Assembly (NCBI GenBank): GCA_015179045.1
Contig: WHUZ01000208.1
Coordinates: 1-29,009, forward strand
DNA: 29,009 bases
Origin: Kalaharituber pfeilii
Lineage: Eukaryota > Ascomycota > Pezizomycetes > Pezizales > Pezizaceae
Direction: 5' to 3'
Positions 18,495 through 28,193 of this stretch are shown here, piece by piece. Every line of letters starts with the position of its first letter. Within the stretch, counting starts at the first letter, position 1. The notes under the pieces are model-generated. The model searched no databases, was not told the DNA's origin, and saw nothing but the letters and a program-made list of their open reading frames with translations. The position numbers were made by a program, and so were the translations under genes.

Positions 18495-19144
18495 GAGAAA
18501 AATACAGTACTCACCTTTTAGAACTTGTGGCGTCAACTAGTAATACTACAGAATTGAAGCAACAAACACCATTTGACATGATAGTTCCAACAAAGCGAGG
18601 TAAATCAGAGGGCTTTTCTGAAACACAGTATTGTGAATCCTTTGCTACTTTCTTACCTCAACAAACTCGCCAATCAAACTAGCAGAAAAGGCATCATTTC
18701 TAGAGCTCCTCCAATATTGCAACCCAAAGTTCAGAAAATCTGAGCTCGTACTATACATAGAGATATTCTGAAACTCTATAACAAAACTCATGAAGGTGTT
18801 ATTCAACTTTTATATACACACATAGAGTTACAAGGGTGCTTTAGTTTTACTATTGATACTTGGACTGCTATATCTGCTCCCTCCGAATAGATATTCTCCT
18901 TGGTAAGTATTTCAATATAATACTATCTCTAGCTAAAGCTGACAATCTACTACAGGCAGGCAAAGTTCTCAACAAGCACCAAAACAGAATGGAACATGAG
19001 ACTATGAGCACTATCATGTACTTAAAGTCCTGGCTCAATGTTGACGAGCTGAAGGAAACAGTGAGGGAACTTGCAGCAGAAGTAAAGGTAGAAGAAATAC
19101 TGAATTTAGTGGATAGTGGTGAGGAGGATGAAGCTGTAGAATAG
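18495..19144 (+). pseudogene. hAT transposase with catalytic middle deleted
   Basis: N-terminal part: A-E-K-A-S-F-L-E-L-L-Q-Y-C-N-P-K-F-R-K-S (about 18680-18745), one frameshift, then I-H-R-D-I-L-K-L-Y and G-V-I-Q-L-L, ending in F-T-I-D-T-W-T-A (18848-18870), the conserved first catalytic-Asp block of hAT enzymes. Directly after it comes I-S-A-P-S-E-(stop)-I-F-S (about 18871-18900), which belongs to the C-terminal hAT dimerisation domain. That domain continues A-D-N-L-L-Q-A-G-K-V-L-N-K-H-Q-N-R-M and T-I-M-Y-L-K-S-W-L, then an acidic tail to 19141. Several hundred residues that normally separate these blocks are missing. It is dead as a transposase, but the dimerisation segment 18860-19141 is a continuous open frame. 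Confidence 0.75.
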
Positions 19145-19211
19145 TTTAGATTAGTTATCAATTATATCATATAATCAAGGCTCGCTGGCTCGAGCCCACC
19201 TTCTATTTGAC

Positions 19212-19233
19212 GAGCTCGGCTCGAGCCGAGCTC
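19212..19233. repeat. 22-bp perfect palindrome in hAT subterminal region
   Basis: GAGCTCGGCTC followed immediately by its reverse complement GAGCCGAGCTC, with no spacer. It lies 55 nt inside the right end of the hAT element, where transposase-binding subterminal motifs are usual in the family. Confidence 0.8.
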
Positions 19234-19290
19234 ACTTACCTACGAGCTCACCCTACAGCTCGGGTCGAGCTAGCTTGTACCGCTCACTAC

Positions 19291-19639
19291 ACGCCTGCCC
19301 ATGCCTGAACTGTGTTGGACTCCCTGTCATGCCTGTGCAGTGCTCGTATGCCTGTACATGTCATAGGCTCTGTTAGGAGACATATTCGCTTCTCTCTGGA
19401 TGCCTAGATTCTCTAGCCATGCTTAGCTCATTTCCTGATAGAGTATGTATATAGTAGTTGGATAATAACTATAAAACCTACTCCAAGTTTTGTCAATTGA
19501 CCTTACAAAGTTGTACCATTAGTCTCTTCGCAGTTCATCGTATACTTCTTCTCTAAACTCTTTTCTACTAGCGACACAAACACATCCCATTTCGCAATGT
19601 CTATATCTAATTTAATTATTCATGTACATGTCCGACCAA
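19291..19639. other. Spacer between the two hAT elements
   Basis: No gene. The first 80 nt repeat the word CCTGTCATGCCTGTGCAG in variants also found at 17581-17655 and resembling the core of the 55-bp array family. I could not find a clean 5' end for the downstream hAT element here. Confidence 0.4.
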
Positions 19640-20218
19640 CTGCATATATATGGATGCAACAAACGTCTGCAGAGTTCCAGTGTGGTGGCAAATGACCACT
19701 TGGGCTGCTAAACTCAAAGCCAAAACTAAGGGATTTTTTAACCCAACTTGGGATTCAACACAGCATACATCAGCAGCATGGAAGGCTTTTATATAGGAAG
19801 TATACGCGACTACAGGAAAACCTCTGATAGTTTGCAATGGCTGTCATGCAATGTTGACACATCCAAGTTCTTATAACTTAGGAATGACCCAAATGAAGAG
19901 TCACCTCAAATCAAAGTCTTGCTCTTCAAAATCTAATCGGTCAACTCGAGCTAGCATCGATAAGCTACTAGTATGTACTGATCCTCCATACTAAGGTGCT
20001 TTCATACATACCAAAGCTAATGCTACTAAGACAATGCCTAAGTTGTGCACTGACCGCATAGAGCTGTTCACATAAGAAGCTTGGGAACAACAACTAATTA
20101 GGATGATACTCACATGTAATATCCATTCTATGCAGTTGAGAATCCGGAATTCCATAAGTTGCTTTCGATGCTTCGGCCAGGAGTTGCAATACCATATAAT
20201 ACATCTATTCGCAACAAG

Positions 20219-20274
20219 TAAGTATAGCGAAATTTTTTAGTAATTTACATTGGAAGCTTAAGCATCAGTACTAG
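20219..20274 (+). other. Predicted 56-nt intron in hAT transposase
   Basis: The donor GTAAGT follows R-N-K, and the acceptor CTAG precedes GTGAAACTGCTATGG (V-K-L-L-W). Reading frame phase 0 is kept across the junction, and the enclosed sequence carries in-frame stops. Length and donor are typical of filamentous fungi. Confidence 0.65.
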
Positions 20275-20792
20275 GTGAAACTGCTATGGGCAGATGTGAT
20301 CAGATCTCTCCATTGTGAGCTGAGCATTGAGAGTGTACAAATTAGTCTAGCTTGTGATAGTTGGACATACAATACAAATCATCTAGCCTTTTTAGGTGTA
20401 GTCGGTTTCTACATTGACTGCAATTGGACACTTCAAGAATGCCTTTTGGGATTCGAAGAATTAATGGAAGCACATATAGGGGTGAACCTGGCAGAGGCCC
20501 TGTTAAAGGTAATAAGCACTTATAAGATACAGGATCATGTATTTGCTATAACAATGGACAATGCATCTAATAACTGAACATGATGATAATGAATCTGAAT
20601 ATTTCACATATTGATCCTGAGCAGAATGCTGTATGGTATTTTGCTCACATCATCAATCTATGTGTCCAAGCATTTATCAACTCTTTAAAAGCAAACACTG
20701 AGTTTAATACACCGCAAACTCAGTTTGATAGCAACTCTGCCTTTCCAAAACTTGATGCTATGCAACCAGGGTTCTCCCGCACTCTTTATAAG

Positions 20793-20936
20793 GTAACAAT
20801 GCTTTCCGCTTTGTTTCATACTCACTTTTTATGTGCGTTCTCTGAAACCTTTGCTGCTTCCCTGTTGCAACATCCCTGTTCGTCATGCTGCAGGCTTCTT
20901 GCCACATTACTTACATCAATGGTTAGATCCGCACAC
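20793..20936 (+). other. Predicted 144-nt intron in hAT transposase
   Basis: The donor GTAACA follows S-R-T-L-Y-K. The acceptor GGTTAG precedes ATCCGCACACTTGCTATTGC, which reads I-R-T-L-A-I-A as expected in hAT enzymes. ACTTACAT upstream of the acceptor could serve as branch site. The remaining sequence inside does not read as hAT protein in any frame. Confidence 0.5.
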
Positions 20937-22250
20937 TTGCTATTGCAATTAATGCAAGTCCAACACGCCTTTGCCAATTTAAGCAATTACAACCGCCTCC
21001 AACATCTCGCTCTCCACAAGTCGGGTTGATACAGGATGTGCACACTCGATGGAATTCACTCTACTGATGCTAATTCGTGCTGTTCGGATGAAGAAAATTA
21101 TTGATGAGTAGGTATACTTGCCGCATACACATACTATGCAGTTCTCATTCCAACGTCAAATGAATGGATGCAAATTCAATATTGTATACAATTCTGGGCT
21201 ATTTCACTCATATAAGATGAGATATCCAGAAGTAAGACAGCGACTATCTACAATGCATTTCCGATATATGATGATCTATTAACCATATCGATGATCAATT
21301 ACAGCAATTGGATAGGGCTCGAGGTGCATGGAAACAGGACTTTCGTCTGGCTCTGAAAGTATGCAAGCTGTTCTTCAGAAATACTACCAAACTACCAAGA
21401 GACAGGGATTAATATATAGTCTTTCATGCATACTTGATCCTTCTCAAAAACTCACCCTGTATGAAACGTTGGGACAAGCAAGATGACGTAGATTCCCCCT
21501 CTAGTGGTAAATCAACATACTGGGTAGATTATTACAAGGCTGAGTTTTTTTAGTACTTCAATACTTATTATACTAAGTATTCTTCTACATGCACCATTCC
21601 CACCTCCACCACTCCTACCGCTGCTACTCCTGCCTCTACACCTATTCCAAAAGAGCGCCCGCGAAACTACACATACCAACGTCTAAGCAAACACTCCAGC
21701 AATACAGAAATGTCAGAAGCGATCTGATACTTGGACCTCCCGGTAGTCAATTTAGAGCAATATAAGAATGATCCACTTAAGTGGTGGAAGGCACATGAGC
21801 AAGAATATCTAGCACTTTCATTGATAGCTAAGAAATTCTTGCTATTCCAATATCTGCTGTCGCAGTTGAGCGAGTATTTAGTGTAGCGAGAAATGTTATT
21901 CCCTATCGTCATAATCGAACTGAAAGGTGAAATGATTCCCACATTATGCTCGCCAAACATCACGATAAGTCAATCTGGAATGCTGAACTTATAGCTAAAA
22001 TTGCAGAAACTCATTCGGAGCACATAAATGACCCTTCTGTAAGTTAGAAAGAAGAGATAGTTAACATCGAGCCCAATGATGATATAGACATGGACAGAGG
22101 CAGAGATTGGTAGGAATTTCAGATAGGAGCCGTGCCTCTACAAATGGATAACGAGGAAGACTTAGAGTATAAGGCATCAATTGCTGGTCCTAGTCAATCA
22201 GTTGATGTATCCGATGATACTTTGGATCATGAATTGAGGTCAAGGGTTAC

Positions 22251-22973
22251 AGGAAAGCAATATCAGGTTCCAGAAAGGGGTAGTAATAAGCAAAAATTGG
22301 AACAGACCTAGAGATTAGAGTCAGGGGTCTTTTCATGCATACTATTTTGCTTGTCGTTTTTTCTTTTTGTTTTCACCTTCATGTACACACCTTTATGAAT
22401 TTTTCTATATTTCTTTTTCAGTTTCCCGCTATCATTATTATTGACCATTATTTGATTTCTAATTACCGGTATATATAGTTTATTCTATTTGTAATAGTTA
22501 TAATTGGATGTATCGTGAGTACTCATTGGCAGAGTCTGCTCTATTTGATATAGAAGACTTCTCTATATACTAAGTAGATTAACTATCTGGTTTATGTAAG
22601 AATATATCATAGGTTAATACAGCAGGGGTCCATCATTGAACGCCTAGGCTTAGCTTATCACGTGTTAGCTTGTCACTCCAGGGCTGGTTACACCAGAGCG
22701 GGTACGTGAATATATACTAGTAAGTTCCCACTCTGAATCTTGGATCTGGCTAAGATTAGTCGGCTTGGTAGAGGCTTATATCAGCTGTTTATTTGTTGCT
22801 GTCATAACGTATCCTGCACTGGACAATACTTGGCCTCCTTATGATTCCTGTTCTGCCCGCTACACCTTGGGCCTGAAATGCTGTACTCAGTATCCCAACC
22901 ATAATTACCTCCCCCGCAGTGCCTCTACCCTCCCATTGCGCATACCTTTGCCTGATGATCTATGTTATGCTGG
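22251..22973. other. Unique flank before the 171-bp repeat, no firm gene
   Basis: The 3' part of the hAT element fades out around 22300-22400. An open frame at 22765-23025 (Cys/Tyr/Pro-rich, 86 codons) crosses the border into the 171-bp repeat. It has no recognisable domain and is not convincing as a gene. Confidence 0.4.
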
Positions 22974-23142
22974 ATATTACTTGCCTTACTGTGTGGTAAG
23001 AGGACCACTGAAGACTAGGATCTAGACTTGTCACAGGAATACTTGCTTTTTCGCAGCACAATGCTGGCAGAGGTTAGCTCTACCTCATAAATTTTGGCAG
23101 ATCATTATACGAAGGTATTTGAAGCAACATTTTTTTCGTCTC

Positions 23143-23144
<2 letters not shown>
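22974..23144 (+). repeat. 171-bp flanking direct repeat, left copy
   Basis: Pairs with 25702-25872 at equal length with no gaps: 150 of 171 positions are identical, and 18 of the 21 differences are transitions. It begins ATATTACTTGCCTT and ends TTTTTTCGTCTCAC, directly abutting the poly-T (tail) end of the LINE at 23145. Position and gap-free equality fit a target-site duplication. Confidence 0.9.
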
Positions 23145-23180
<36 letters not shown>

Positions 23181-25701
23181 TCATATAACTTCACTTGTAG
23201 CATGTGGCCATGGCAGAGTCCCTGAGCAAGCTCTCATAGCCTGGAGACAGGCTAAACTAACTCTCTACATACATGGCCCCCACGCGCCATCGCCTCTACT
23301 CTACTAGCTTCTAGAACTTGACCCCGTGCTCTCCTACCTTCTAGAACTTGACCTCTACGAAGAAATTCTCTAAAATGTCATACTCCTCCCCATTCTCTGC
23401 CTTTCTTTTCCACTCCTTTCCCATGTTGCTCTACCTCTCAAAACCTTTTAGGCGGTTCTTCTGACTTCTGCATCAGAAAATGAGATGCTCTCCCATTTGC
23501 ACCTCCCCACACCTGCATCTATCTGATTCTACCACCTCTAGCTTCTTCAACCACCTAGCATACCTTCCTCGCTCCAGTCACAATGCAGTGAAGTTTGATG
23601 TCACCATCCTACTCCACTCCATAACCTTTCCTTTTCCAAAGCCCTCCACTTCTCTCTTCTCTTTCCTTTACGCCTTTACCCTCTAGTGCACTCCGCTTCC
23701 GGTGGCCACCTCCTTCTCCTGCATCACCGTCCCCTTCTTTGCCTACTCATCCGCCTTCTTGTTGCCTGTGATTCCGATATGAGCTTTTACCTACAATAGT
23801 TTCGCATTCCCCCCTTTCTTCTTTTTCCTCGCCACTGTATTCACTACCCTTCTCATATCCTCCGTCTTTCCCTTTCCCTCCCTACCTGCCTTCTGAATTG
23901 CCATGACAGCAACTTCAGAATCTAAGCAAACCAGGATCGGTACCTCCTCCGGTACACTCTCCAGCGCACTTCTTACCCCCTTACCTCCCCGTCAAAAACC
24001 ATTACCGTTCTCCTTACTACCTCCGCTATCACCACTGATCTCCCCCACACCTCCGCCTCTACCTTGCTATACTCGACCTTACTACCATCCGAGAAGGGAA
24101 CCGCTCTCCCTCTTCTGGCTTCCTTAACCGAGGTCTCTCACTCTTCTCTCCCTCTCCCCTTTCTACCTAGCCTCTCTGCACACTCCACTTTCACCTTGTC
24201 ACACTCTCCTCCCCATGAGATCTCCTTGCTCTCCTCTGAGAACCTTAACCACTACTCCTGCCAGTGGTCCAAAACGCTTTCATATCCATCCCCCTCTTCT
24301 AGGGCGCACTGCACTCTCCAGTCCTTCTAGTTTCTCATCCCCTCCTCCTTCTCCTCATTCCTCTCCTGAAATCTCCTATGCATAGTTCTGCAAGCTCCGA
24401 TGGTACCTCCACTTCCTGAACTATCACCCTTGCCTGTGCTGCATCCAGAATCACCTCCACCCCCTCCACTCTGTACACTGCATTTACCCCCTCTACCCCT
24501 GTACCTCTCCCCCCTCCAGCTGCCTTCTTTAATGCTTGCAGCTGTACTCTCTCTATTTCTCTTCTCCATTCTCTCTATCCTTTCCAACCTATCTCACTAC
24601 CCCACATGGCCACTACTCTAATCATACCCATATAAATCTGTCTCCAGCTCCTCGGGCTTATTTCCCAATCCTTATTTCCCAACCCTACTAGTACTCTGGT
24701 CAACTTTCTTGCTCTGCTGACTCTGTTTTTCCAGTGTGCCGTGAAGGTCAAATTTTTATCAAGGATGACCCCCACCCACTTCAGAAACTCCCCCTCCTTC
24801 TTCTGCCTCTTTCCTACGCCAAACATTATCATCTCCCACTTTGACTCTTCCAGTAGGATCTGATCCTACTCTGCCACCTCCTTTACCTCCTTCTTTACCT
24901 TCTCTCACAGCCTTCCCATATCTCAATAGCTATGCTAATCTAGGACTGTTACTGCTATATCATCCATATACAAAGGCGCCTCAACCTCCACTCCTGTCGC
25001 TACCCCCCTTGCTCTCTTCTTAATCTTCTCCATTGTTGGTGCCATAAAAATCAAGAAGAGAACTGGTTACAGTAGGGACCCCTGTGGGACCCCTACATTG
25101 GCCTTCCCTCTTCTTCTCACTCTTCCGTCCCACTCCACACTGAATTCTCTCATCTCCATGAAGTTTTCTAGCCACCTCCTCTTCTTTCTTACTTCTATGC
25201 TCCCCTTCTCCTCTATCCTTCTCAATACCATCTCCTTTCTAACAATGTTGAACCCCCTCTTTACATCTGCTGTGACATATGCTGCCCTCCCCCCTCTATG
25301 CAGGCACCTCTGTGCCTTTGTCACCACCCTCACCATTGCTTGCACTACATTTCTACTCTTCCTCGCACCCAACTGCAGTTTATAGAAGAGTCCTGTTTCC
25401 TTCTGGAGCTGGTTTGCCATTACCTTCTCTCCGATCTTGCCTATACAGTTTATCAGGTTGATCGGTCTCCAGGCCTTCATTGTTCTAATATCCTTGCCTG
25501 GTTTCAGTATCATAACAACCTTCATTTTCTTCCACTCCTTGGGAATCTGGTCCTGTATCTACTACTCTGCAACCTTATTCACCAGCTGGTCTCTGAATAG
25601 TATCTTCAATGCCACTTTGATAAGGCAATATCCAATTCCATCTAGACCTAGCACTGATATATTTTTTGTACTTCTTAGGACTGCTTTCACTTCCTCCTCT
25701 A
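23145..25701 (-). mobile_element. Tad1-like LINE copy 4, 5'-truncated, between 171-bp repeats
   Basis: Same family as the copies at 2.5-13 kb. The T-run 23145-23175 is the tail; 3' UTR, Cys/His motif, RNase H and RT follow in reverse. Intact motifs on the minus strand are RPINLINCIGKIGEKV (about 25440-25485), T-A-D-V-K-R-G-F-N, G-V-P-Q-G-S, catalytic Y-M-D-D (24959-24970), C-L-D-S-E-V-A-V in RNase H, K-A-H-I-G-I-T-G-N-K-K-A-D-E, and C-R-C-G-E ... G-E-H-L-I-F. The longest open piece is 25067-25525. It extends further 5' than copies 2 and 3, to an E-E-V-K-A-V-L stretch just upstream of G-L-D-G-I. Stops such as TAG for Gln break the frame. It is moderately mutated and keeps the YxDD box. Confidence 0.9.
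25067..25525 (-). pseudogene. Reverse transcriptase fragment of LINE copy 4
   Basis: A 152-residue open piece containing K-P-G-K-D-I-R-T-M-K-A-W-R-P-I-N-L, the finger region, R-A-A-Y-V-T-A-D-V-K-R-G-F-N (first catalytic Asp) and G-V-P-Q-G-S, interrupted by a stop before the Y-M-D-D box at 24970-24959. Comparison with copy 3 shows that this copy keeps the frame where copy 3 is shifted. The piece is a truncated remnant without N-terminal endonuclease, so it is not a functional polyprotein. Confidence 0.8.
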
Positions 25702-25872
25702 ATATTACTTGCCTTGCTGTATGGTAAGAGGACTACTAAAGACTAGGATCCAGACTTATCATAGGAACACTTGCTTTTTCGTGGCATAATGTTAGCAGAG
25801 GTTAGCACTACCTCGTAAATGTTGGCAGATCATTGCACTAAGGTATTTGAAGCAATATTTTTTTCGCCTCAC
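25702..25872 (+). repeat. 171-bp flanking direct repeat, right copy
   Basis: Right-hand partner of 22974-23144. It starts exactly at the 5' truncation point of the LINE and ends CGCCTCAC, where host sequence continues. It retains more CpG than the left copy in places and fewer in others, so both copies mutated after the insertion. Confidence 0.9.
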
Positions 25873-25897
25873 TGTCGCGAGCAGTGACAGTGAGGCG
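25865..25897. repeat. 12-bp perfect hairpin at the LINE target site
   Basis: CGCCTCACTGTC (25865-25876), 9-nt loop, GACAGTGAGGCG (25886-25897). Looser outer arms GAAGCAA (about 25849) and TTGCTTC (about 25902-25908) extend it. The LINE insertion point falls inside the left arm (between CGCCTCAC and TGTC). Confidence 0.8.
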
Positions 25898-25908
25898 TGC
25901 CTTGCTTC

Positions 25909-26997
25909 CACTTTTCTAACACTCTTTATATATACTGTTCAAACGTTATGGAACTTGAGCCAATTCTCCACTCTGTTACCTATATTGTCAACCTTCGATC
26001 CAATCAAGGCAACTAGGCAACCATCAGTCTACTATGTTTATACGCACATATAGATACTGTATCCTTGAATGATACCTGGACTCAAGGGACTCGGTAAGAC
26101 CCATCTTGCACAAACTTCTACACATAGCAAGGCCAATTTATTTCCTTTTATCAGGATTTGGCTAATCGTACAAGTGCAAATATTTTATCAGGGGAACTCT
26201 TGCATAACACATTGTAACTATATAGTGATAACTCCACTAGCCCTTCTGTCTTGCCATGAAGACATTTTTCTTAAGATAGGTTTCACAATTAATATGGCAG
26301 TTATTTCTGTTTACTACTAATGTGACAGTAGGTGCATTATGTATATTCTCAGGATAGACAATTTGTATAGTCCAATTCCAACTTAGTTCGGAGTCAGTGG
26401 GAAGGTGTTTACAGGTAGGACTCAACTTATTCTATGTTTTTTAAACACTTAGCCTACTTTTACAATGATGGTAGCTAATTTATTTAAGATAGACTTATTG
26501 AATAAGAGGGCACTGTACAGCCAGTTTAATCTAGCTATCTAACCGGTATCGTCTCCTTCTCATATTTAAAACAAAAAGACCCCACTCTGCTACTCTATGC
26601 TAGAGCAGAAATATACACCTAGAGATGTGTAGACCAGTATGGAAAGAGTGCTCTTATTATATCACGATTTGCTAGGGAATTGGCAATTAGAAGTACTATA
26701 TCTGTTACCATATTAATACCCACTTATTTATCAATGCTATCGTGAGTTTATACTACGCAGGACATGAGTCCTAAATAATAAGTCTACTGACGTACCTTAC
26801 CAAAAAATACATGAATAACAAATATAACTCTTACCTCTGCAAAGGGCCTAAATTGTGTTTCATTATATCAGGTAAGGTACTTATAAGATTTATTCTTGTC
26901 TACTTTACTGCTAACTACTATTGGTATTTCGTCAATATAAGAGGAATATGGTATAAAGGAACTACATTATATTATTCTACTAACTAGGCAGTAGTTA
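25909..26997. other. Unique AT-rich sequence, nothing recognised
   Basis: No supportable gene, no strong repeat and no match to the other families in the window. Short open frames are present by chance. This may be the nearest thing to plain host intergenic DNA in the window. Confidence 0.4.
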
Positions 26998-27920
26998 TGT
27001 TAAGAAGGATTTTTTTTTTTTTTTTTTTTTATTTATGTAACCCTGTATACAGGCTACCAGCCTATGGCAGGGATCCATATACTCGGGCCAGGTTTGAGAC
27101 AACTAACTACGGAATCTACATACACACTTGAGCACCTAGTGCCCTCCGTCCCCCAGCTCCCGGCTATCCCAGATCGAGGCAGGCAAACCAGTACTCGACC
27201 AGGTCACCTTCCACACCTTCTTGCTTCTATTCTTTCTCCTCTAGGTCCTTCTAGGACTGCCAGGTGACATGTGCCCTATTTTTGTTCTTCTTCTGGGGCC
27301 ACTCTAGTTCTGTGCATCTAAACACCATATGCTCAGCATTCCATGCTTCACCACATGTACATTGTACCTCCTCGCCACTGACTATCCTCCTCTACATAGC
27401 TCCACCTTTTCTAGTCTACAGCCAAGTGTAATTTGTGAGTGCTCTCCTGCCCTACTTTATGAATTTGCCCTTCTCAAACCCTGCACACTCCCTCTCCTCT
27501 TTTCTTTTTCGAACTAACTCTTGACGGAGCTTACCTTCAGTAGCCTGCCCATCATACCTCATGCCCTTGGCCCCCTCTTTGGCCAACTCATCCATCTTCT
27601 CATTGCCTTCTATCCTTATGTGGGCCTTGACCCATGCCAGCTTCACTGTATCCACCTTCCTTAGCCTCCGCCACCTCTCTACAATCAGCTCTATCACCCG
27701 TGCTAGGTCTGTAGTTCTTGCCTTGCTAGTTTTTCCTGCTTTCTAGACTGCACTGATAGCTGCCTGAGAATCTGCGAGTAGTAGTACTTTTGTACTGCCA
27801 TCAACTGCTTCAAGGGTACCCCTCATTCCTGAGACCTTACCATCCCATACAGTTGCCTTTGTACCTACCCACTGGGACCCCTCTGACTCACCAGCTACTA
27901 CCTGCCTGTTGAGAAGGATT
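26998..27920 (-). mobile_element. Second LINE family, strongly 5'-truncated, with 14-bp target duplication
   Basis: TGTTAAGAAGGATT (26998-27011) and TGTTGAGAAGGATT (27907-27920) flank the insert, with one transition between them. The T-run to 27030 marks the poly-A tail on the minus strand. The insert, about 27012-27906, encodes only the back of RNase H, the Cys/His end and 3' UTR. Its protein is clearly related to, but different from, that of the 55-bp-associated LINE family, and its 3' UTR is unrelated (ends GTATACAGGGTTACATAAAT plus poly-A). Confidence 0.8.
27270..27906 (-). pseudogene. RNase H and Cys/His C-terminus of second LINE family
   Basis: The minus-strand reading begins inside RNase H (V-V-A-G-E-S-E-G, T-V-W-D-G-K-V-S-G-M-R-G-T-L-E-A-V). 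It continues L-L-L-A-D-S-Q-A-A-I-S-A-V (catalytic Asp), a TAG stop at about 27742, then L-A-W-V-K-A-H-I-R-I-E-G-N-E-K-M-D-E-L-A-K-E (catalytic His/Asp region) in 27697-27452. The C-terminal C-T-C-G-E-A-W-N-A-E-H-M-V-F-R-C motif is near 27360-27310. The first catalytic Asp and everything upstream were lost by 5' truncation. The predicted start at 27985 is flanking host sequence joined to the insert across the target duplication, not the real gene start. Confidence 0.8.
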
Positions 27921-28191
27921 GCTAGTCTTTGTCTTTCTTTATCTATTACTATGGGAATTTGTTTAAGCCTATGAGAGAAATACAATAGAGTGTATTATAT
28001 GTAGCTGTTGCAGGATATAGTTTGTGTTAGAAGATAATAGATTGAGTGCTTTTCAGAACCACGAGATACTTGTTAAGCTAATATAGAAAAGCATGTATAT
28101 GATATAAAGTAACTGTTGATGGTTATGGTATAAGAGTATTAGGGTTTAAGAGATGGAAGTGACTGGGTAGTAAGAACCTCCCAAGTTCTGG
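27921..28191. other. Flank between LINE and MITE, nothing recognised
   Basis: AT-rich sequence with no gene. It may be the 5' untranslated or LTR-proximal part of the gypsy-like element whose Gag starts downstream, interrupted by the MITE, but no LTR end or primer-binding site was identified. Confidence 0.35.
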
Positions 28192-28193
28192 TA

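Larger units (their letters stand above)
17761..19290 (+). mobile_element. hAT transposon, internally deleted, with degenerate terminal inverted repeats
   Basis: The left end AAGTGAGCGGCATGAGCCGA (from 17761) matches the reverse complement of the right end (CCGCTCACT at 19280-19288; AGTGAGCGGTACAAGC). Both ends continue into GAGCTC/CTCGAG-rich subterminal sequence, including a perfect 22-bp palindrome at 19212-19233. The interior encodes parts of a hAT transposase. Its size of about 1.5 kb is roughly half of a usual hAT. An exact 8-bp target duplication is not clear, because the flanks are themselves CTGTCATGCCTGT-like repeats. Confidence 0.65.
19640..22250 (+). pseudogene. hAT transposase, near full length, frameshifted and mutated
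   Basis: A BED-type zinc finger comes first: W-K-A-F near 19790, C-N-G-C (19833-19844), the finger His in K-S-H-L (19902-19904), closing Cys 19920-19922. Then P-F-Y-A-V-E-N-P-E-F-H-K-L-L (about 20123-20165) and R-N-K, and a likely 56-nt intron (20219-20274). 20275-20577 is open: I-S-L-A-C-D-S-W-T (catalytic Asp), A-F-L-G-V-V and D-N-A-S-N-N. A second likely intron (20793-20936) precedes I-R-T-L-A-I-A-I-N-A-S-P-T-R and D-V-H-T-R-W-N-S. Near the end come L-K-W-W-K-A-H, a frameshift, and A-I-P-I-S-A-V-A-V-E-R-V-F-S (about 21842-21885), the dimerisation signature. The sequence belongs to a different hAT lineage from the element just upstream. Stops and frameshifts make it inactive. Terminal repeats were not found. 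Confidence 0.85.

Noticed and set aside
17753..19298. 8-bp target duplication ATACCTGT / ACGCCTGC for the first hAT element
   Set aside because: Only 5 of 8 positions match, and the word is part of a locally repeated motif, so it is not reported as a target duplication.
22765..23025. 86-residue open frame as a host gene
   Set aside because: It crosses into the 171-bp repeat and lacks any domain, signal peptide or start context.
27743..27985. Met at 27985 as the start of an RNase H protein
   Set aside because: The first residues are encoded by flanking sequence beyond the 14-bp target duplication. The fusion is accidental.
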